From Betaproteobacteria bacterium (GTDB lineage: Bacteria > Pseudomonadota > Gammaproteobacteria > Burkholderiales > Burkholderiaceae_C): DNA of 33,620 bases. The stretch lies in NCBI GenBank assembly GCA_009921465.1, contig RFXS01000009.1:1-33620 (forward strand). Direction: 5' to 3'. Position 1 is the first letter of the stretch. Every line of letters begins with the position of its first letter. Shown here in pieces: positions 25,780 to 33,620 of the stretch. The position numbers and the translations under genes were made by a program. The notes below the pieces were generated by a model, which saw only the letters and a program-made list of their open reading frames with translations, made no database searches and had not been told where the DNA came from.

Positions 25780-27585
25780 TCAATCCAGCCAGCGTTTGAG
25801 CGCCGCAGCATCGGCCACGCTCAAGCGCCAGGTGCCCACACGCGGGTCGTTGGCCGCTGGCACCGCCAAAGGCAGGCGCAGCAGTTGTTGATCACGCGCC
25901 ACCAAAGCCGTGCAGCGTTTGGCCTGGCCCAGGTACAAGCCCAAGTCATCGATTTTTTGCAGCCGCCAAGCCTGGGCCGGGCGGCCTTTGCTGGCTGGCA
26001 ACTCCAGGCCCAGCCATTCGTCACCCGGGGCCATGCCAGCGTGTTGCGCAGCGCTGTCGCTGAACACAAACTTCAAATGCACGCCTTTGTCCTCGCTCAC
26101 GCGCAGGCCCAAGCGCTGTGCCCAGGCCGATGGCTCCACGTGCACGCGCACACCGTTGTCGCCCAACAAGGCTCGCAGCGGCAACTCGCCCGTGCCGTGC
26201 ACCCAAGCGCGCAGGGTTTTGCCCCAGTTTTCCCCAGTGGTGGCATGCAGCACCGCGAGCAAATCGTCTTCGCCCATGGGCCCACCCGCGCAGCGCTTCC
26301 ACAGGGCTCGCATGACCTCGTCCAGGTTGTGGCCAGTCTGGCGCAAGCGCAGGTCCAGGCACAGGCCCACCAGTGCGCCCTTGGTGTAATAGCTCACGGT
26401 GATGTTGGGGGTGTTGTCGTCGGCGCGGTAGTACTTGGTCCAGGCCTCGAAACTCGATTGCGCCAGCGAATGCACTTGGCGGCCCGGGGTTTGCAGCACT
26501 TGGTTGATGGTTTTGTTCAGGCCTTGCAGGTAGCGCGTGTCGTCCATCAGCCCGCTTCGGCGCAAAAGCAAGTCGTCGTAGTAGCTGGTCAGCCCTTCAA
26601 AAAACCACAACATCTCGGTGTGGTTTTCGCGGCCCCAGTCATAGCGTTCAAATTCTCGCGGGCGCAGTCGCTTGACGTTCCAGGTGTGAAAGTACTCGTG
26701 GCTGATCAGGCCCAGCAAGGTCATGTAGCCCTCACTGGCTTTGTCTTGGCCCGCGCGCGGCAGATCGCTGCGCTGCGCGATCAAGGCGGTGCTGTGGCAG
26801 TGTTCCAGGCCCCCGTAGCCGCTGTCGACCGCATTGAGCATGAACACATAGCGGTCGTGGGCCGGCTTGGTCACGCGCCCTGTGGCTTTGCCCTGCGCGT
26901 GCCAAAAGCGAATGTGTGTTTCGCAAATGCGCTGGGTGTCGTGCAGCAAGCGCTGGCCATCAAAGCTGGGCGTGCTGCCCGCCACCACAAACCGGTGCGG
27001 TACGCCGCAAGCCACAAATTCACCCGACCAAAAGTCGCCTATTTCCACCGGTGAGTCGGCCAGTTCGTCGTAACCGTTGGCCTGGTACACCCCCCAGCCC
27101 TTGGTGTCGGTGCGTTGGGGTGTCAAGGCGGTGGCCACGCGCCAACCTGGGGGCGTGCCCATGGGATCCAGGGCCACGGTGTGGCTGGCATCGCGCTGTC
27201 CGTGCACCTCCAAAAACAGGCTGGTGCCATTGAAAAACCCGCGTTCGCTGTCCAGCCATGCGGTGCGCACCGAGTTGTCGTGGGCGTGCACGCGGTAGTG
27301 CAGCACCAGGGCGTGCCCGGGGTCGGCTTGGATGTCCCAACTGGCTTTGTCATGTTGCGTCACGGCCAAGGGGCGGCCCAACTGCTTGGCGCGCAGGTCA
27401 AACAACTGCTTGGAGAACTCGCGCACCAAATAGCTGCCAGCTATCCACACCGGCAGTTGCACCCGCTGTAGAGCCAAAGGTCGTGCGATGGTGCAGGTGA
27501 TGTCAAACACATGGGCGGCCCAGGCATGGGCTTGCACCACAAAGTGCACCGGCGCGGGTGTGGCGGGTGAACGGGTTTTGGCCAT
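25780..27585 (-). CDS. M61 family metallopeptidase (glycyl aminopeptidase-like) with PDZ domain
   Basis: LGLISHEYFHTWNVKRLRPREFERYDWGRENHTEMLWFFEGLTSYYDDLLLRRSGL; HExxH zinc motif. Confidence 0.93.
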   Translation of the reverse strand: MAKTRSPATPAPVHFVVQAHAWAAHVFDITCTIARPLALQRVQLPVWIAGSYLVREFSKQLFDLRAKQLGRPLAVTQHDKASWDIQADPGHALVLHYRVHAHDNSVRTAWLDSERGFFNGTSLFLEVHGQRDASHTVALDPMGTPPGWRVATALTPQRTDTKGWGVYQANGYDELADSPVEIGDFWSGEFVACGVPHRFVVAGSTPSFDGQRLLHDTQRICETHIRFWHAQGKATGRVTKPAHDRYVFMLNAVDSGYGGLEHCHSTALIAQRSDLPRAGQDKASEGYMTLLGLISHEYFHTWNVKRLRPREFERYDWGRENHTEMLWFFEGLTSYYDDLLLRRSGLMDDTRYLQGLNKTINQVLQTPGRQVHSLAQSSFEAWTKYYRADDNTPNITVSYYTKGALVGLCLDLRLRQTGHNLDEVMRALWKRCAGGPMGEDDLLAVLHATTGENWGKTLRAWVHGTGELPLRALLGDNGVRVHVEPSAWAQRLGLRVSEDKGVHLKFVFSDSAAQHAGMAPGDEWLGLELPASKGRPAQAWRLQKIDDLGLYLGQAKRCTALVARDQQLLRLPLAVPAANDPRVGTWRLSVADAAALKRWLD

Positions 27586-27594
27586 GGCGTTGCT

Positions 27595-28047
27595 TCAGGT
27601 GGCCGATGCGCCCAACACACAGCACAACACTGCCACGCTTGTGAGGCGCAAACGCATGGGCAGCCAGGCGGCCCATCCCCAGGCGGCCCAAGTGCGCCGG
27701 TCGACCCAGTAACACACCACCAGCAGCAAGGCCAACAACGGCAGGCCGGCAAAAGCGGGCATCAGCAAGGCCACCCAAGCCACCAATGAAGGCACCACGC
27801 CCCACACCAAGTGAAAGCGCCGCGCAGGCGCATCCAACGGCAAGCCCATGCCCCAATGAATGCCGCCTAAAAAAGATGCAATGGCGGCGGCATAGGCGCA
27901 CAAGGCCATCGCCACAAAGGCGTGCACATCGCCCACCACCAACCACATCAACAGCGCCAACACCACAAACGGGATCAAACCAGCGTAGGCCAGCCGGTGC
28001 ACCAAGGTGGCGATGTCGCCTTGCAAGGCAGATGCGGGGTGTTGCAT
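27595..28047 (-). CDS. DUF3429-family multipass membrane protein
   Basis: LAYAGLIPFVVLALLMWLV...AAIASFLGGIHWGMGL...; DUF3429-like FLGGIHWG motif. Confidence 0.8.
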   Translation of the reverse strand: MQHPASALQGDIATLVHRLAYAGLIPFVVLALLMWLVVGDVHAFVAMALCAYAAAIASFLGGIHWGMGLPLDAPARRFHLVWGVVPSLVAWVALLMPAFAGLPLLALLLVVCYWVDRRTWAAWGWAAWLPMRLRLTSVAVLCCVLGASAT

Positions 28048-28048
28048 A

Positions 28049-28768
28049 TCAGGGTCGGGCAGCGATGAGTTGCTCAATTTGGGCCAGCGGAATGGCCCCG
28101 GGTACGCGCTTACCGTCTTGGGCCAACAAGGTGGGTGTGCCCGTGATTTTGTGCTTGCGGCCAAACTCCAGGTTGCGTGTCAAGGCGGCGGTGTCGCAAC
28201 TGGCCGGTGATGGGGTCGTGTCGCGTGTCATCATGTCCAACCATGCTTTGCCAGGGTCTTTGGCACACCAAATGTGGCGCGACTTTTCATTTGAATCTGC
28301 GCCCAACACCGGGTATAAAAAAAGGTGAACGGTGATGTTGTCGACCTTTTGCAAGTCGCGTTCAAAGCGCTTGCAATAGCCACAGTTGGGGTCTGCAAAT
28401 ACCGCCAGTTTGCGCTGCCCGTTGCCCCGCACGATGGTGATGGCGTCTTTGAACGGCAGGCTGGCGTAGGCAATGGCGTTGAGTTTGTCGGTGCGCTCTT
28501 CGGTCAGGTTGCGTTTGGTGCGGGTGTCGATCATCGAGCCTTGCACCAGGTAGTTGCCGCTGGCGTCGGTGTAGTAAATGTCGTTGTCTTCGAGCAGCAC
28601 CTCGTACAAACCGCTGATGGGGGTTTTGCTGACCGACTCAATTCTGGGTAAATCGGGGATGCGCTCTTTGAGCGCCTTGCGAATCGCCACCTCTTGGGCC
28701 CCCACTGCGCCGGACCAGGCGGCCCATGTCATGACACAGGCCAGCCAAAAGGCGCGGCGCAGGTGCAT
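28049..28768 (-). CDS. DsbC-family thiol:disulfide interchange protein
   Basis: Signal peptide, SGLYEVLLEDNDIYYTDASGNYLVQGSMIDTRTKRNLTEER, active site DPNCGYCKRFE, C-terminal ITGTPTLLAQDGKRVPG. Confidence 0.93.
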   Translation of the reverse strand: MHLRRAFWLACVMTWAAWSGAVGAQEVAIRKALKERIPDLPRIESVSKTPISGLYEVLLEDNDIYYTDASGNYLVQGSMIDTRTKRNLTEERTDKLNAIAYASLPFKDAITIVRGNGQRKLAVFADPNCGYCKRFERDLQKVDNITVHLFLYPVLGADSNEKSRHIWCAKDPGKAWLDMMTRDTTPSPASCDTAALTRNLEFGRKHKITGTPTLLAQDGKRVPGAIPLAQIEQLIAARP

Positions 28769-28803
28769 TGAGTGGCGTGGTCGATGGGGGCTGGTTAAAA
28801 GCA

Positions 28804-29925
28804 TCATTGCATGGCCTGTTGTATCACCCATTGTTTCAAAGGTGGGATGGTGTCAAAGTTTTTCATGCCCCATTGGCGCAGGTCTTTGGCCAGCGCATGG
28901 GGGTGGGCAAACAAGCGTTGCAGTGCGTCGCAGGCCACCCAGGTGGGCCACATGCCCGCTTTGCGTTGGCGCTCATACTGGCGCAGCAATCGGCGGTCAT
29001 TCAAGGCCCGCCAGTGGTTCAAATCTTGGCGGGTTTGCAGCACATCTCGCAAGGCTTGGGCATCGGCCAAACCCAGGTTCAGCCCCAAGCCAGCCAGCGG
29101 GTGCACACTGTGTGCGGCGTCACCGGCCAGCACCCAGGCACTGCCATCGCTGTAGGTGCCGCTCCATTGCAGGGCGCGCGCCATTTGCAATGGCCAGGTG
29201 CGCCGCTCGCTGGTCAAGCTCAAATCCCCCAATTGGCCGTGGCTGGCGTGGTGCAAGGCTTGTTCGAAATCGGCCGCGGGCATGGCTTGCAACTGTTGTG
29301 CCCGCGCCGGGCTGAGCGACCACACCAAAGCGGCTTGTTGCCCCTGCGCGCCGCCCATGGGCAGCAAGGCCAAGATGTCGAGTTCAGCGTTCACGTGGTT
29401 GAACCATTGAAAGGCTTGGCCATCATGGGGCACGGTGCATTGCACCCGCGCTGCCAAGGCGTGTTGGTCGTAGGGCAAGACCTCGTGCACCACACCCGCT
29501 TGTTCGCGGCTGGTGCTGTGGCGGCCTTCACACACCACGGTGAGGCTGGCTTTGTCGGGTGCTTGCAATAAGCTGATCAGGGGTTGGTACTGGATCGCTT
29601 GCGCCAGTTGCGCTTGCAACTCGGGCACATCAACGATCCAAGTCAGGCCCTGCGGGCTGGGGGCATCGAGCTGCACTTGCGCACCGCTATCGCCCCACAC
29701 CCGCATGCGCTGCACGGCGGTGGTGTGCGCCTGTGCAGGCCAGCAACGCAGTTCTTGCAGCAGGGCGTGAGAAGAGGCATTGAGGGCAAATGCACGCACA
29801 TCGCTCGCAGGGGTGGGGGTGTCTTGCACCAACCCCACCCGCAAGCGCAAAGCGGCCAGCAGCAAGGCCACCGTTTGCCCCACCACACCGGCACCGCGGA
29901 TACATACATCGAATGCGGGTTTCAT
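28804..29925 (-). CDS. UbiH/UbiF/COQ6-family FAD-dependent monooxygenase (ubiquinone biosynthesis-like)
   Basis: FDVCIRGAGVVGQTVALLLAALRLRVGLV...WVLAGDAAHSVHPLAGLGLNLGLADAQALRDVL. Confidence 0.9.
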   Translation of the reverse strand: MKPAFDVCIRGAGVVGQTVALLLAALRLRVGLVQDTPTPASDVRAFALNASSHALLQELRCWPAQAHTTAVQRMRVWGDSGAQVQLDAPSPQGLTWIVDVPELQAQLAQAIQYQPLISLLQAPDKASLTVVCEGRHSTSREQAGVVHEVLPYDQHALAARVQCTVPHDGQAFQWFNHVNAELDILALLPMGGAQGQQAALVWSLSPARAQQLQAMPAADFEQALHHASHGQLGDLSLTSERRTWPLQMARALQWSGTYSDGSAWVLAGDAAHSVHPLAGLGLNLGLADAQALRDVLQTRQDLNHWRALNDRRLLRQYERQRKAGMWPTWVACDALQRLFAHPHALAKDLRQWGMKNFDTIPPLKQWVIQQAMQ

Positions 29926-30006
29926 GGAAGGGGATTCTAGGTGGGCCTGTGCGGCCTTGCCACGCAGGCACAATTCGACCCTGTTCACTGACATGCCAAT
30001 CTCAAC

Positions 30007-30894
30007 ATGATCGACGCCCAAGCCACCGTGTCCCAGTTGTGGGTCTACCCCGTGAAATCCTGTGCCGGCATTTCCTTGCAAGAGGCCACCCTGACCGACA
30101 TGGGTTTGCTACACGACCGCTGTTGGATGGTGGTCAACGCGCAAGGCGAGATGGTCAGCCAACGCGATTTGCCCCAGATGGCCTTGATTCAACCGACCTT
30201 GCGAGCCTCTGACGTGCGATTGCGCGCGCCCGGCATGCTGGCCTTGCACCTGGCTTTGTACGAGGTGCAAGACGCCGTGCAAGTGCAAGTGTGGGGACAA
30301 CCGGTGAGTGCTTTTGACATGGGCGACGTGGCGTCGCAATGGTTCAGCGACTTTTTGGGCCAAACCGCGCAGGGCCAGGCCATGGGACGCTTGCGTTTGG
30401 TGCGCTTTGACCCCGACCATGTGCGCCCCAGCAACCCCCAATGGACCGCAGGGGTAGAGGCGAAAAACCAATTCAGCGATGGGTTTCCGTATTTGGTGTG
30501 CAGCCACGCATCGCTGGAGGGGCTCAATGCGCGCTTGGCCAGCAGCGGCCACGCCGCGGTGGACTTGCGCCGCTTTCGGCCCAACATCGTGCTCAGCGGC
30601 ATACCCGCGCACGACGAAGATCACATCCTGGGCTTGTCGTGGCAGGCCGAAGAAGGCCGCGTGGTGCTCAAGCCAGTCAAGCCATGTTCGCGCTGCCCCA
30701 TGCCCAACATCGACCCCGATACCGGTGACGTCAACCCACTGCTGGGCGATGTGTTGCAAAGCTATCGGCAAGACCGGCGTTTGGAGGGGGCTGTCAGCTT
30801 TGGCATGAACGCCATTGCCAGCCAGGGCGTGAGCCAAGACAGCGAGCCGCTGCTGCGGGTGGGCCAGGTGCTGGACGTTCAATACCACCTGTGA
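30007..30894 (+). CDS. MOSC domain-containing protein (MOSC_N plus MOSC)
   Basis: VSQLWVYPVKSCAGISLQEATLTDMGLLHDRCWMVVNAQGEMVSQRDLPQMALI...FRPNIVLSGIPAHDED...KPCSRCPMPNIDPDTG. Confidence 0.93.
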   Translation: MIDAQATVSQLWVYPVKSCAGISLQEATLTDMGLLHDRCWMVVNAQGEMVSQRDLPQMALIQPTLRASDVRLRAPGMLALHLALYEVQDAVQVQVWGQPVSAFDMGDVASQWFSDFLGQTAQGQAMGRLRLVRFDPDHVRPSNPQWTAGVEAKNQFSDGFPYLVCSHASLEGLNARLASSGHAAVDLRRFRPNIVLSGIPAHDEDHILGLSWQAEEGRVVLKPVKPCSRCPMPNIDPDTGDVNPLLGDVLQSYRQDRRLEGAVSFGMNAIASQGVSQDSEPLLRVGQVLDVQYHL

Positions 30895-31019
30895 CGCTTT
30901 GCGCGTTGACAGCGCCTTGCGCCCAGCGGTGTGAGCCTAAACCGCGCTGGCTACAATCCATCCCCTTTGGCGATACAGCGCGCCCAACCATCCCCGCGTG
31001 CGCGGGTTGAGGACCATCC

Positions 31020-32111
31020 ATGAGTTTGAAATGCGGCATCGTCGGCCTGCCCAATGTGGGCAAGTCCACCCTCTTCAATGCCCTGACCAAGGCCGGCATT
31101 GCAGCCGAAAATTACCCGTTTTGCACCATCGAGCCCAACGTGGGCGTGGTCGAAGTGCCCGACACCCGCTTGGCGCAGCTGTCAACCATCGTCGAGCCCG
31201 AGCGGGTGGTGCCTGCGATCGTGGAGTTTGTCGACATTGCTGGCCTGGTGGCCGGTGCCAGCACGGGCGAAGGCTTGGGCAACCAGTTTTTGGCGCACAT
31301 CCGCGAAACCGATGCGATTGTCAATGTGGTGCGTTGCTTCCAGGACGACAACGTGATCCACGTGGCTGGCAAGGTCGATCCCATCTCCGACATTGAAGTG
31401 ATCCAAACCGAGCTTTGTTTGGCCGACTTGAACAGCGTGGAAAAAGCCCTGCACCGGGTGCAAAAAACCGCCCGTTCGGGCGACAAAGAGGCCGCCAAGT
31501 TGGTGACCATTTTGGAGAAATGCCAGCTGGCCTTGAACGACACCAAGCCGGTGCGCACCATTGACTTCAGCAAAGAAGAAAAGCCACTGCTCAAGCAGTT
31601 TTTTCTGATCACCGCCAAGCCCGCCATGTTTGTGGCCAATGTGTCCGAAGACGGTTTCGAGAACAACCCCTTGCTCGATCGTCTGACCGCTTATGCCCAT
31701 TCACAAAACGCCCCCGTGGTGGCCATTTGCGCCAAGCTCGAAGCTGAGATGAGCGAGATGAGCGACGAAGACCGCGACATGTTTTTAAGCGAATTGGGCC
31801 AAACCGAACCAGGCCTGAACCGATTGATTCGCTCGGCCTACACCTTGCTGGGTCTGCAAACCTACTTCACCGCTGGTGTGAAAGAGGTGCGCGCCTGGAC
31901 CATCCACGTGGGCGACACCGGCCCGCAAGCCGCTGGGGTGATCCACACCGATTTTGAAAAGGGCTACATCCGCGCCCAAACCATCGCCTTTGAAGACTTC
32001 ATTCAGTTCAAAGGCGAGCAAGGTGCCAAGGACGCGGGCAAGATGCGCGCCGAGGGCAAAGAGTACGTGGTCAAAGACGGCGACGTGATGAACTTTTTGT
32101 TCAGCAGTTGA
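31020..32111 (+). CDS. ychF: Redox-regulated ATPase YchF (Obg family)
   Basis: [48 protein letters not shown]...[37 protein letters not shown]. Confidence 0.97.
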   Translation: MSLKCGIVGLPNVGKSTLFNALTKAGIAAENYPFCTIEPNVGVVEVPDTRLAQLSTIVEPERVVPAIVEFVDIAGLVAGASTGEGLGNQFLAHIRETDAIVNVVRCFQDDNVIHVAGKVDPISDIEVIQTELCLADLNSVEKALHRVQKTARSGDKEAAKLVTILEKCQLALNDTKPVRTIDFSKEEKPLLKQFFLITAKPAMFVANVSEDGFENNPLLDRLTAYAHSQNAPVVAICAKLEAEMSEMSDEDRDMFLSELGQTEPGLNRLIRSAYTLLGLQTYFTAGVKEVRAWTIHVGDTGPQAAGVIHTDFEKGYIRAQTIAFEDFIQFKGEQGAKDAGKMRAEGKEYVVKDGDVMNFLFSS

Positions 32112-32138
32112 CCAAGCCCTGAGCGGGCCTGGGGCAGC

Positions 32139-32774
32139 TCACTTGGGATGTGTTTTTTGCCAATCATCGTAGCTAGGCACCGTCATGGTGAAGTGGTCCC
32201 GGGTGCGGGTGTACAACTGCCCAAACATGCGCCCGATGGGGTGGTATTTCTCTGGGTTGATGTAGTAGGTTTCGGGGTCGAACAAGCCGTCGCGCACATG
32301 CATCATCACCACCTTGCCCACCACGATATTGCGGTCGGGGCTGATTTGTAAGAAGGTGATTTTTTCGCACTCAAAAGCCACGGGCGCTTGCACAATGCGT
32401 TTTGGCTTGATCAGGGTCGAGGGCACCATGGTCAGACCGGCCATGTCGACTTCGTTCACCTGGGGCGGAAAGTCAATGGCGCAAATGTTCATCGCTTCGC
32501 CCAGGTCTTCATCGACCAAGTGGATCACAAACTGGCCGTTTTTCATGATGTTGATCGTGGTGTCTTTGAGCGACTTGTCGTGGCGGCGGGTCTCTAAGCC
32601 AACCACCAGCACCGGCGGGTTCTCGCCCATCACATTGAAAAAACTAAAGGGCGCAGCGTTGTCGCCCGTTTCCTCGCCAAAGGTGCTGATCAGCGCAATG
32701 GGGCGTGGCACCACGGTGGAGGCGATGAGCTTGTATTGGATGTCTTGCGACATGGCGTTGATGTCAATTTGCAT
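32139..32774 (-). CDS. Flavin reductase family protein (FMN-binding split barrel)
   Basis: QYKLIASTVVPRPIALISTFGEETGDNAAPFSFFNVMGENPPVLVVGLETRRHDKSLKDTTINI. Confidence 0.9.
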   Translation of the reverse strand: MQIDINAMSQDIQYKLIASTVVPRPIALISTFGEETGDNAAPFSFFNVMGENPPVLVVGLETRRHDKSLKDTTINIMKNGQFVIHLVDEDLGEAMNICAIDFPPQVNEVDMAGLTMVPSTLIKPKRIVQAPVAFECEKITFLQISPDRNIVVGKVVMMHVRDGLFDPETYYINPEKYHPIGRMFGQLYTRTRDHFTMTVPSYDDWQKTHPK

Positions 32775-32843
32775 GGGGTGACCTGGCTAAAAATGGATGT
32801 TGTGCACAATAAGGCCCTCCGTGTCGAGGGCTTGCAAACCATT

Positions 32844-33080
32844 ATGCCGATGAATTCTGTTCCCCCTGTGCAAAGCACTTCTCAATCCGATGTGGATGCC
32901 TTGTCCCATGGCTTGACCCGTTGGGCGCGCTACCCCGTGCCCGCCCAACGTGCACAAGAGTTGGCCACCGAATTTGCGCAACTCAACGCTTCGGTGCAAG
33001 CGGGTGCCGCACACTTGCGTTTTGACGACGAACCCAGTGCTTATGTCGCCTGGCTCAACGCAGGTGCCATCGGTGGCTGA
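32844..33080 (+). CDS. Small AtzG-like (GatC-like) protein, putative partner of the downstream amidase
   Basis: MPMNSVPPVQSTSQSDVDALSHGLTRWARYPVPAQRAQELATEFAQLNASVQAGAAHLRFDDEPSAYVAWLNAGAIGG; overlaps the downstream amidase start. Start may be ATG 32844 or 32850. Confidence 0.55.
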   Translation: MPMNSVPPVQSTSQSDVDALSHGLTRWARYPVPAQRAQELATEFAQLNASVQAGAAHLRFDDEPSAYVAWLNAGAIGG

Positions 33081-33620
33081 CATCGACCTGGCCTTCATGG
33101 GTTTGACCGAGGTGGCGCAAGCCATTGCGCGGCGGCAGTTATCGGCGGTGGAGGTGACCCAAGCATGCTTGCAACGCATCGCGCAATGGCAGGCCTCGCG
33201 CAAGGCGTTCATCCGCATCGATGCCGAAACGGCTTTGGCCGCTGCGCAAAAAGCGGATGCCCAATTGGCACAGCGTTCGTTTCAGCCGGGCCCATTGCAC
33301 GGCGTGCCCTTGGCGCACAAAGATTTGTTTTACCGGCGCGGCTTGGTGTCGACCTGTGGCAGCCTGATCCGGCGCGACTGGCGTGCCGAAGACACGGCCA
33401 CCTGTTTGACCCGCTTGGACCAGGCCGGTGCCTTGGACCTGGGCACGCTCAACATGTCGGAGTTCGCCGGTGGGCCCACCGGGCACAACATCCACCACGG
33501 CCATTGCGCCAGCGCATTCCACCCAGACCACATTGCGGGGGGCTCTTCCAGCGGGTCGGGCGTGGCTGTGGGGGCCGGCCTGGTGTTTGGCTCTTTGGGC
33601 ACGGACACCGGTGGGTCGAT
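33073..33620 (+). CDS. Amidase-signature family protein (AtzE-like), 3' truncated by window end
   Basis: Open from GTG 33073 (or ATG 33097) to window end: GPLHGVPLAHKDLFYRRGLVSTCGS...IAGGSSSGSGVAVGAGLVFGSLGTDTGGS; amidase-signature Ser/Lys motifs. Absent from the ORF track because it has no stop in the window. Confidence 0.88.
   Translation, partial: MADIDLAFMGLTEVAQAIARRQLSAVEVTQACLQRIAQWQASRKAFIRIDAETALAAAQKADAQLAQRSFQPGPLHGVPLAHKDLFYRRGLVSTCGSLIRRDWRAEDTATCLTRLDQAGALDLGTLNMSEFAGGPTGHNIHHGHCASAFHPDHIAGGSSSGSGVAVGAGLVFGSLGTDTGGS

Noticed and set aside
25885-27054. 389-aa plus-strand ORF opposite the M61 peptidase
   Set aside because: Composition typical of an antisense frame (A/Q/H/V rich); the minus strand encodes an intact HExxH peptidase.
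1-33620. CRISPR arrays, IS elements, integrases, toxin-antitoxin or phage modules
   Set aside because: No regularly spaced repeats, transposase/integrase motifs or phage genes recognised on either strand.

Overview
Betaproteobacterial chromosome segment, probably Comamonadaceae (inferred from gene order and protein style). It is gene-dense and mostly housekeeping. In order: degP-like 3' end, nif3-like, pdxA, mscL(-), petABC (cytochrome bc1), sspA-sspB-tRNA-Thr(TGT), dciA-like(-), secA, argJ, DUF815 ATPase, NUDIX/mutT, then yacG-zapD-coaE-pilC-pilB on the minus strand. After that: a small-ORF/Sel1 region, two orphan Bug/TctC binding proteins around a VOC protein(-) and a tartrate-dehydrogenase-like gene, paaF-like(-), paaG-like/paaI/paaK, M61 peptidase(-), DUF3429(-), dsbC-like(-), ubiH-like(-), a MOSC protein, ychF, flavin reductase(-), and a small AtzG-like ORF overlapping a truncated AtzE-like amidase. 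No CRISPR array, IS element, prophage or obvious defence system was seen. Items most worth a second look: (1) petB appears to have lost its canonical start codon and first ~20 codons, with its likely RBS retained directly after petA. (2) A chain of small ORFs (73-aa TPR-like, 59-aa secreted, Sel1-repeat) is linked by 4-nt ATGA/GTGA overlaps. (3) pilD is missing from its usual place between pilC and coaE. I did not find convincing evidence of a wholly new system; the small-ORF chain is the best candidate.
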